Shown: positions 1 to 10,300 of the stretch, in pieces
How the letters are laid out: each line of letters begins with the position of its first letter
Position numbering within the stretch: the stretch's first letter is position 1
Source of the DNA: Terebella lapidaria
Lineage: Eukaryota; Annelida; Polychaeta; Terebellida; Terebellidae
Reading direction: 5' to 3'
Assembly: GCA_949152475.1 (NCBI GenBank)
Contig: OX424558.1
Coordinates: forward strand, 34,048,651-34,112,650
Length of the DNA: 64,000 nucleotides
Notes under the pieces: generated by a model
What the model was told of the DNA's origin: nothing
What the model saw: the letters and a program-made list of their open reading frames with translations, nothing else
Databases searched by the model: none
Made by a program: the position numbers and the translations under genes

Positions 1-489
1 TATAATTGTAGTAGAATTCTACATGACTTTTGTTCTAATTCCCACAAGACTCTAAACAGCTTGTCAAGATCCGTTTCGATTAGACCACACGCATAAATAG
101 ATTTGTATTGGCACATGACCAGATTCATTGTCCCCATGTGCACGGGTAATGATGTGATAGTTGATCAAGCCCGTGACAAATCGTGCATGCAAGGTCACTG
201 GTACCCAACATTCATCAAGAGGGAAATGTGTCATGGTTACAACTCTGCTCTGTCATCTTCTGTCCATCTGGTTCAAATTAGTCAGTATTAATCCCTACAC
301 CTCTAAGTCCCGAGAAAATGTATCCTGGTTGTACTGTAGACGGAACAGTGGCTGGTGACAAACCGTGCTCCAATCAGTCACTTTTTGTCACCACACCACA
401 GCTATCGATCGTGGGTGACTGAACCGGTTCCATCTGAGTCATCAGTAATTTGTTAAGCACCCTGCTGGTTGCGATGACGTAACGCAAGT

Positions 490-795
490 CAATTAGTCGG
501 ACCACGTGGGGACGTGTGCCACCAACCGACCGTGACATTTCTCGAACCCTTCCGTGTAGCCTACATCCTTTCCAAGGGTTTATTACCCGGTAAGTAGTAT
601 TACTATATAGTACTATAGTACTATACTATTTTTGATGTTTCTTTTCTTTATACAATATTGATTGTATCATAATCAATTAGTCGGTCCACGTGGGGACGTG
701 TGCCACCAACCGACCGTGACTGTCAAACTCCGTTCATTTCTTGAACCCTTCCGTGTAGCCTACATCCTTTCCAAGGGTTTATTACCTGGTAAGGG
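490..795 (+). repeat. Direct duplication, two ~105-120 bp copies
   Basis: The blocks at about 490-594 and 674-795 are direct copies. Both start with CAATTAGTCGG and end with a shared phrase around TTTCCAAGGGTTTATTACC. The second copy carries about 15 extra bases in the middle. Between them lies a TA-rich palindromic stretch of TACTATAGTA repeats. No gene is involved. Confidence 0.8.
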
Positions 796-836
796 GAGAG
801 GGGTTGAATAAGCCATTTCAAGTTATTTTCAAATAT

Positions 837-837
<1 letters not shown>

Positions 838-883
<46 letters not shown>
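838..883 (+). repeat. (TAA)n microsatellite
   Basis: About 15 uninterrupted TAA units. Confidence 0.95.
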
Positions 884-2289
884 TTCTCTCGAAGCCTAAA
901 AGTGTCTTGCAATATGTTGCCACCCTTGAAACTGAAATATAACACTTCATGGTTATTGCGCCGAGCTGTCAGTGCAGCAGGCCTCACACCTTTCTGGGAA
1001 CGACCCTTGCCCTTTTGTCGAACTCCTCCTAGAAGTTATAGTTACGGGGCCTTTGACGGCACCATACATCTATCTGTTGATCCGAGGTTTGAATGGCAGG
1101 CGCGCCAGGTGTTTGCAATTAACGGTACCCAGGTTATTTGAAAGGATAGCGAGTCCCGTCGGAGAGGGCCTGGGTGTGACAAAGAGCACGGGGTAAAAAC
1201 CCCGAGGCCCGTGTCCAATATTGCTGCCAGCTGATGCATGTAATTAGTGGGCATTGAACGCAGCCCGACGGGTGATCTACCGCCAGTGTCATTGTGGCAC
1301 GGGCGACATGGCGTTTTAGGGGTGTTCTATGGTTACTGTTTGATACACAAGGGGACTCCATTAACAGCACGTGCCGCCAGTGCAGGTAACGGTTGTTAAA
1401 GTGTGGGGACGGCAGGTGGAGGGTGTCTTTGTGGGTCCGTCGGCTGCAAACTGGGCACTGACAAAGGAAACCCCAGTTCTTGGAGGGGTTTTAGCGGGAA
1501 CACCAGATGGTCCTTCCATGCAGCACCGAGTGACATCTTGGCCCATAGTCATCGGGAGACTCCAACAGTGTACAAATTGTGTTTGTCATTTGTAGAAGTA
1601 CTTTTTGTTGGATTTATTTCATCAAACCCTATTTTATGATCACATGTTCCCCCATAGTCTCATGGTCCATTGTGTCTCAAGAATACCTAGGCTATAGGCC
1701 CTGTTAAATAATAATAATAATAATAATATAATAACTTTAAAATTTCAATTTCGTGTGTATAGCTGCTGAGGTCTATAACGAATGTATCATAATATCTAGA
1801 TAATCGTTTATTTTACTAGTCCAGCTGAAATAATAATCAGTTATGATAAAATACAATATTTTATACAATCACGTTTACAGAGAAAATAATATACCCGTAA
1901 GCTCCACATGTGTACATGTTTTGAAAAAAATGTAGGCCTAGGCCTATGCCTACACAAAATTACAGTTACAAAATATATAGATTTAGCTGTCATGGGGTAA
2001 TCGTTGGTTTCATTGTACAGAGGCTAACCCATAAATTAATTCAAGGCAGGGGACAGCTGTTTTAGCAGTCAACTCAGCCACTGCTAGATTGGAGATCATA
2101 GGTAAAACCTACGAACGGTCCCCAATATCCTGCCCCCTGGGTGTTGTTCTCGTGCCCAACAAAGCGCTCACCCCTCGACAACAGTAAAACCTGGCTTATA
2201 GTCCCGTTTTTCCATCAATTTTCCCTACCTTTACAACCCACGCCGCCCCCACAACCCCCCACCCCCTCCCCTGGATGCCAAAATAATCA

Positions 2290-2640
2290 AGCACCCAACA
2301 AAGAAAACACCTGGCGCTAGCGTCCGTGTGCTGCCATCTTGCGGTTGCATCCAGGGCCTACCCACTCCACGCATGCGCATTCCCCATTATTTCCGGGTGT
2401 TGCCGACGAGGGGAAAGCAGTCGAGAATTTTGTCACAGGTAATTCCCTATTTATTGCGGTATTTTCACTGGGATCGTGCAAAGCGAGAACATATTTAGGT
2501 GGATACGGGTTTCTTCTTGCAAAAGCTGTTTGTGGTAAGTGCGGACATTCGAAATCTAAGGAGAAATGAACGGTTGAAGTTAGTGGTGTGAAGCCGGCTC
2601 GTGCCAACCCAAACAATGGGGGCCCTGAACAAAGGAGCCT
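2290..2640 (+). promoter_or_regulatory. Candidate promoter and first 5'UTR exon of the zinc-finger gene
   Basis: This stretch is clearly richer in CpG than its surroundings. It contains a CCATCTTG site (YY1-type; AAGATGGC on the other strand) near 2334 and an ACGCATGCGCA site (NRF1-type) near 2371. Both are typical of animal housekeeping promoters near transcription starts. A possible splice donor, CACAG then GTAATT, lies at 2438/2439. The inference is a non-coding first exon that joins the 5'UTR exon beginning at 4034. No TATA box is evident. Confidence 0.3.
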
Positions 2641-4033
2641 GGAACCCACATCGATGTTTGGGATGCTTCCTTGGTCGGGGACGCAACAAAGGATGTGTTG
2701 AAACACCGTGAATTGCAATCAACAGAGACGGAATATACTACTTCAAGTACCTTTAATTACATGGTCACTTTATACATTATTTTAAAGCACGTTCAGTGTA
2801 TGTAAATATGAAGGTTGTTGATGGGAAATGGGCGAGGCAAGCTGGCAAGTGACGCAGCAAAGCGATCGATATTTTGCCAGGAACTCACGTTGTTTGCGTC
2901 TGGGCTGCAGCCAGGTGCTCTTTCGGCGTGTGGGGCCCATTGTCTGTGACTCATCATCCAGGAATATTATGGGAGTCGCCTTGCATGATTGAAACATTCA
3001 TGGGTTGGTTATATACTTCTTGTATTCCTCAATCCTCACCATTTAAATAGTCTCATAATTTATTTCTCTGTGACTGTCCTTATAATATAGATATAGATCT
3101 ATTCATAAAAGCTAAAATATTCCAATCTTTTGATTCCCCAAAAGTAATATGTCAATTTATTTGTTTTGCTCTTATATACTAGTATAATGACAAATGTTAA
3201 CAATTTTATGTTGAGATTTTGATGTAATTTCCATGTTGCAAATATATCAATTTACCATTGATATCTGCTGATCATGTTGATAAATGTATATATATTGAGT
3301 CATTCACATCAACTCTTAGACTTAAGAATGTGTACAGTGTATTGTAAAAAGTCCTGAAATAACTGTGCCAAGATTTAATTAGTTCCAATTGCCATTGTGT
3401 TATCAATTTCATTGTAAAAATTATGGCTGGCTTTCAATTGGGTCTATGTGTAGAACTGTAATATCAGCAAGGAAGTTTTATCATTGATGATGAACTCGAG
3501 TTGTGAGTCATCGCTGGTCGAGAGTGTGACCAATAAAAATGACATCAGACATGTCTGCAGATTTGCACATTGATTGATTTTGGTGAGGGGGGAATATTTC
3601 AGTTTCATGGTGTGGTTATAAATATTAATAGAGTACAAAGGTATTTTCAGCTTCCTCGAATATGATATCAGGTTTAATCTTTATGATCTTGCTTTTCCAC
3701 AGCAATATTTCGTCAGTATTACTATGAAATAAGGAAGTTGCACATGGGGAATTATACCGAGCCTTGGCTGTGGAAATAAAAAATTTTGCTTCGAGGCAAA
3801 CAATGATGTGTGATTAGTTGGGTTGCGCAGTGATTGGATGAGCAAAGATGACACTTGAAATTCGAGCAGTTAAAATGAAGCAGCTCATTAGGATTTCTTG
3901 ACTATCTTTGCAGCATTCAAGTGGATATCATCGAAAGTTTGTGGGCAATTCGTTATAGATTGTGTCTACCACTTGTACTGCTTCAGATTTTTAGAAAGAA
4001 AAATATATCACGAAAACGATCTTTATTTTCCAG
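2641..4033 (+). other. AT-rich non-coding stretch, probable 5'UTR intron
   Basis: No coding potential recognised. It ends in a pyrimidine-rich acceptor (TTATTTTCCAG) at 4033 that opens the first coding exon of the zinc-finger gene. Confidence 0.4.
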
Positions 4034-4333
4034 GTCAGTTGTTCCATTGGTAGAGGGAATTGAGTCCAACCAGGAGGATTGATCAACAAAGAACTTCAAG
4101 ACCAAACTCAACGTAAACATTTCGAACCAATGGATGAACAATAGACAGTGATTGGAAACAAAGAAAGATGATCAGTATGGGGCCTGTGCTGGATTTGGAC
4201 CGCCTAAAGACTTCTTTCACTTCGCTAATCGCTCAGGCGGAACCCAATGTCTTGCCAGCGTTCATGCTTTGGGTGGACTTGAAAGTGTCAGAATTCAAAG
4301 TCAACTGCAAGCCATCAGCAGCCAGCAAAGAAG
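4034..4333 (+). CDS. Zinc-finger gene exon 1 (5'UTR 4034-4167, coding 4168-4333)
   Basis: An acceptor TTCCAG at 4033 and a donor AAG/GTAAAG at 4333/4334 bound this exon. It codes for 55 residues plus one base. The peptide includes LPAFMLWVDLKVSEF, which looks structured, but I cannot assign it to a domain. A second frame over the same bases (4152-4337) is also open, but it does not join exon 2 in phase. Confidence 0.7.
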
Positions 4334-7300
4334 GTAAAGTTACCACTAGAGTACTATATTATTGGTGATATTTCTTTTCTTTATACAATATTGATACATG
4401 TACTATATTGCTGGAAAGAATTATATTTTAAAAGTACAGTATACAATAGGGTGCACCGTCTGCCTGGTAAAAAAATTTTTTTAAAAATATTGTCTTGTAC
4501 CTAGTTTAAAATCATGCCAATATCCAAAACAAATCTCTGTGCAAAATATTATAACTTTATTCCAAGTGCTATGTGGGCCACCACACATTTGAAAATCTCG
4601 TAAATCAGCTTTTTGGACCGCATTTATTCATCATGTGCATATAGGGCACAATTTTGATATGATGAAAATATATTCATACTCGGCAGTATAACACAAGTTA
4701 GTGTGCTTTCGCTAATACTATGGTCACCAAAACTGCTTAATTACATGTATTATCATAACATCACCAGTTCATTGTCAGTGTCAGTCAGCATATTTCACTC
4801 TGGTTCATCATGTTCATCGCTCAGTTTACGCTTAGCCTTGCGGAGATTTGGTGTAATTTTCCGGTTGATTTCGACAACTTGCAATGTATCTTGGTAGTGC
4901 TCCTCACTACGTGCAGATGTGATGAAATCTGAACTTAACTTTACACCCCTTTCTGCAACATCATTCACAACAACGATAGCCTCTACACGAGCTTTAGCCA
5001 CCACAAAGGATCCTTGATTCGACCACTGTTCGACTGTGGTCTTCAGGAAACTATCATCGATTTGTAGGATGCGGAATAGATACCAGGAGTCATGTCCAAC
5101 AAGATGAGCCAGTACTGTAGATTCACCAATCTCGTTTGGGAATTTCGGTTTGCCATAGCCAGTTCCATACCGATTTTCAGGCCGATCTGGGCTGCACTTC
5201 AGTGCCAGCATCTTGTTATATAAACGGTATACAGGGTTTGCTCCCAACCGTCTGGATCGTCTGAACAGTACATACACACAAACACAGACATACAACACAA
5301 GCTTGTTCGCAATGTATATATGTTACTGTTACTCTTACTCGATTGACATGTTCTACATATCATAGACCAACTGTTTGGGAGCATTGGCGGCTATACAGTT
5401 TGGATCAGTACATAATTGGTGAATTGCCGTTAACATGTATGTTTTGTTATTTATTTTGCGTGTACACCTCTGTATGCAATGTATTTTCACTTTTTGTTTT
5501 TATCCATTTATTGCATTTTTTCCAATGTACTTGTTTCTAAGGTCACCAGCCCGATGAACTAACAGTTCTTCTGGTGTCCTGCACTTTGTGATATACATTT
5601 GTTTCGGTGTTGTAAAAAAATTGTTGTGCGAAATAAATTACTTACTTACTTACTTACTTACTTGTTAGCAAGTGCTTGCCGCTCTTCAGCTGGTGTGTTG
5701 TCACTGAAAAGTGCCAAAGGCACCATCTCCTGTGTGAGGTACCACAGATGATTCTGTAAGGCAGCCTTAGCACTCCTGGCAATTTGACTGTGGATGCTTG
5801 TGTATTGGATCAGGTGCTTGAACAGGATGAGGTCGTTCCAAGGCGCATCTACGGCTGACTGACATGTAAACCACCACTTCGAGTACACTAGAGTCACAAA
5901 ATTAACAAAGTCTCTCAGCTTCTTTGTCTGTTGACCTATTGTAATTGTGCCTTTTGGAAGGATTTTGATGTGTTCCTCTAAGAGGCATATCTTGATTGAA
6001 TAGAGAAGTTTCGCCATCCAGCGTGCTTTGTGCATCGCCCCTGGTCGCTTGAAGCTCACTGGCTGCTCACCCCTCTGATCTAAGAAGAGTTTGCAAAGTT
6101 CTCCAAACTCCTTGTAGTCTCCTCGGTGGAACTCTATGTTAGAGTCAATCAGTATCAATACATCTCTCTTCAAAGATTCAATGAAGGAACTGTCTGATTC
6201 ATTGTCTGTCGGCATCTCCAGACCTGACAAAGTTTCTCTGATATCCTCATGAGGAATCAAGCGATAGTTCTTTTTGTATCTCATGAACAAAGCAATTTCT
6301 GGGGACTTTGAGACCTCAATTTTTAGATCATTGAAAACATGGGTCAGCACCACTTCTCCGACATGATGTCTGCAGCCAGACCATAGTAGTGCACGTCCAA
6401 GGCTCTCCTGAATTTTGATACATGCTGCTGATAGATGTCCAGTGTTTGACGCCGTTGTGTCAAACGTCATGTTGACAATCGCATCTCTGCAATGCCAAGT
6501 GTCGAGGAGTTTCATGGTGTTTTCTGCTATTATATCCCCTGATTTTCTGTCAGTGCCAGGCTGATACGCTGGTACTCCAAGCAGCTTTTTTTCACTTTGT
6601 GTGCCAATTGCAATTGTTAGACGTTCCTCGGATATATTCTGATCAGTCAAGCTGGCCATCAGCTTTGAATCCCAGTGCAGGCTAGCAAAATCAGGAGGAG
6701 TCCAGTCATTCCGCTGTGAGTTGGCAATTGCTTTTGTGACTTTTCGACGAGACCTATCTGCGGTGGAATACGACAATGCTAATTTACTTGTATTGCCTCC
6801 TGACTCCTCTACTATAGCTTGTGTAAATGAAGCTTGTTCAGTTGCAGAGAGTTTCATTCGTGTTGCCAGCGAAACGATGTTTGGCCTTTTCAATATATCA
6901 TGGGGAATAAAGGCATCAGTCCCTGTCCGAACTGTTCGACGATGACTTCGGGATGATTTTGTGGTGCCTCCTGAGCTTCCTACAGATGGTACATCTTTGT
7001 CAGAGTCGCTACTGTTTTCCGAATCAGATATCTGGTCAGATCTCACCACTTGTGATTGGACTTGGAGTTCTTGTTGGCATTTTTGCATCCGTGCTTCTGT
7101 CTGTGACAAACGGAGCCAACGTCGCTTGAGTTGTCCATCAAGTACCATATCTCGTGCTCCAAATGATGCTTTCCTATCGTTTCTCATAGACTCAAGAAAC
7201 ATGAGATCTTCCTTATTCTTCAGTTTCTTGTCAACATCATGGGGCCACAGCACAAAAGTCTTGTTCAGCTTAGTTTCCATATCTTTTAACTTCTGCAACA

Positions 7301-10300
7301 CAGACGGAGATGTCCTGCGTTTTACTGGGATGGCTCTGATTTTGTTGTTATCATCAAGTAGCTGTATTATCTTCTGACATGCTTTGATTCCCGAAATCAT
7401 TGGGATGTTTGCTTTATCGTAGAAGACAGCTACTTTCTTCAAGACGATATTTGCCGCTTCCCATTTAGTTCAGTTGACAGAGCCTCCGTCGGAAAGATAC
7501 CACATGACACACCTTAAGACCTGGAGACAGTTTGGTAAACGTGGTCCAGTAATCACAGAGTCACCTTCACAAATGGCACCACCACATAATCCAAACACGC
7601 TTGCAACATGACGAGTAGTTGGTCTGGATTGAGCAGATGAAGACGTTGAGTGTTGATCATCATCTTTTAGTCCAGTACATGTATCTTCATACGGTCCGGC
7701 ATTATTAATTTCATCACACTGGTTGTAATCCATGATAAGGATGTGGTTTTGTGTATTTTAATACAAAACACAGGACCAAAGGAAATTACTAGGAGCCAGT
7801 AACAGTCAAGGAGTCAGGAAACATCAAGGGTCAGGATATTAATTTGACTAGATCCCAACAGACATTTTATCAGACAAACAAAGAAATGTGGGGTAACCAT
7901 GGTAAATCGGTAAGGATGTTCTTATAGTCTGCTACAATTAGAGTAACCATAGTAATGGGATGTTCTTTAGCCTGCAACATTCAACGTTACCATGGTAATG
8001 GGATGTTCTTTCGTCTGCATCATTTAAAGTAACCATGGTAATGGGATGTTCTTTAGTCTGCAACATTTAAAGTAACCATGGTAACAGGATGTTCTTTAGC
8101 CTGCAACAATTAATATACCCATGGTAATGGGACTTTATTTAGTCTGCTAGTCATTAGGAGTCAGTCCATGCAAATTTGGTACATTGCCTGACCGATAGTG
8201 AGACTAAAGTCCACAAACATATATTAAAGATAGAGTCTGGTCATAATAGGAAATTCGTTAGTTTTGGCACATGAAAATAGAGTGAATCGTGTGAATTAAC
8301 GTGGTTTTTACAGCATGTTGATATCTCAATTGGTTCCAAAGTTATGATGATTTATTCAAATTATTTCCCGCCAAAAATAACACCTAATTATGTATCATAA
8401 TTAGTATTCATGACGTCACACCAGTATAACTGTTTTAATTAGTTATATTCGGATGCCAAATATGTGTCCTTTATATATATTATCACGAAATATATTGTTG
8501 TATGGCATCCCAATGAAAAATATACCATAAATATGTGTAGTCGAACATCGCCATACCATCCATCCCTTAGATACCGTCCATAGCAACGCCGTTGCTAGGG
8601 ACCTTTGCTTGTTACTAAAGAGAGTTATCATGGTGATAAGGTATTTATTTTATGTTTTAAATTAAATACATGAATGTTATAATGTATTTTTGACGAAAAA
8701 TTAGCATATTCATGAAGTTTGGGCCCATAGCAACCACCGTTGCTAAGGGCAGTATTTCGGGCGTTGTTCACTTGGTGACGAAATTAGGTTTTTAAATTCT
8801 GATTATGTTTAATACCAAACGCGACAAAATAGTTAAGACTGAAAAAATGTAAACAAAAGGTGAAATATCAAGAGTTTTATGTTGCTAATTATCTTAAAGT
8901 ACTGGTGTGACGTCATGAATACTCATTATAATACTTAATTAAGTGTCAATTTTGGCGGGAAAGTACTACACAAATGTTGTTATAACTTTTTACTAAATTG
9001 AGATATCAACATTCTGTAAAAACTGCCTTAATCCATGAGTTGCACTTTTTCACATGTCAAAATTGAGACACTTTTCATTTTGACTGGACCCCCACTTTAA
9101 GATCAAAACACACTATTTCAGTATCCATAGCATCAGTAATAGGGATCGATTCCTTGGCGCCTAAGCAACAGTCAGCGGTATAATGTTCGTGAGTCCCGTA
9201 CTGTGACTATTATCTTGATTAATTACTGTGAATAGACGTGGAATCAATACCCAGTATCAAGTATTCCGAGCAAACAAAACAGGGTCCGTTATCCAATCTC
9301 ATAGTCCGGGGACAGAAAGTCATATCAGGCATACGAAGTGAGAGAAAACAAAAATGACAGGGAAACTCATGAACCCCCGTAAATGGCCATCAGGAGGTGA
9401 AATCAGGTGTTCCGGAAAGAGTGAGCATTTCCTGCCCCACTAGTGGCACCCGTCATGAATTCCCCAAAATTAACATGAAAATAGATCTAGTTGCATGGCA
9501 GACATGGATTTGCTGTATTTATCAACCAGATCATGATGACGTCCATAGAATTTCTTAAACGCAGCGATAAGTCTTGGTAAAACATATCCTTGTCGTAGCA
9601 GTTTAGAGACTAGCTGGGCACTTCGATAGACAAAGTCCTCATATTTGCAACTAGCTCTGGAATAGCGTATAAGTTGAGAAACAAACACACCATATGCCGG
9701 TGACATAGGAATGTTGCTTCTTAGAAAAGGGAAATTGACTATGGAAAAATTGAAATCATCACGTTTGTCATATAATCTAGTTGACAGGTTAGTTCCAAAG
9801 TTATGATGATTTATTCAAATTATTTCCCGCCAAAAATAACACCTAATTATGTATCATAATTAGTATTCATGACGTCACACCAGTATAACTGTTTTAATTA
9901 GTTATATTCGGATGCCAAATATGTGTCCTTTATATATATTATCACGAAATATATTGTTGTATGGCATCCCAATGAAAAATATACCATAAATATGTGTAGT
10001 CGAACATCGCCATACCATCCATCCCTTAGATACCGTCCATAGCAACGCCGTATTATATATTATCTTAATTACTTTGTTAAAACATTAAATGGAGGTGAAA
10101 AGAAATCTCCCACATGAACCTCATACCTAATAACAGTGGAAATGAGTCATGTTATCATGGTCATCAGGTGCGGAAAGACACGCTTTTTGGCCATTTTTGG
10201 TCATTTATAAAACCTCATGGTGGCCCACCTAAATATCAATATATTTAAATAAGACTTTGTAGGGATGTTTTTATGTGCTATTGGAATGAAATAAACATAG

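Larger units (their letters stand above)
1..2289. other. Non-coding upstream region
   Basis: No reading frame here looks like a protein I recognise. A block at about 900-1600 is richer in G and C than its surroundings and has short overlapping open frames on both strands, which could be decayed repeat-derived coding DNA, but nothing in them is diagnostic. A short TAA run lies at about 1707-1734. The phrase at 632-656 recurs at 4367-4391, so a small dispersed repeat is present. Confidence 0.5.

Noticed and set aside
2317..2718. 133-codon minus-strand frame over the promoter-like block
   Set aside because: It reads through GC-rich promoter-type DNA with no protein features; stops are rare there because of composition.
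5199..5298. Apparent N-terminal extension of the second transposase segment
   Set aside because: These codons lie in the inserted retroelement fragment; the transposase frame itself resumes at 5211.
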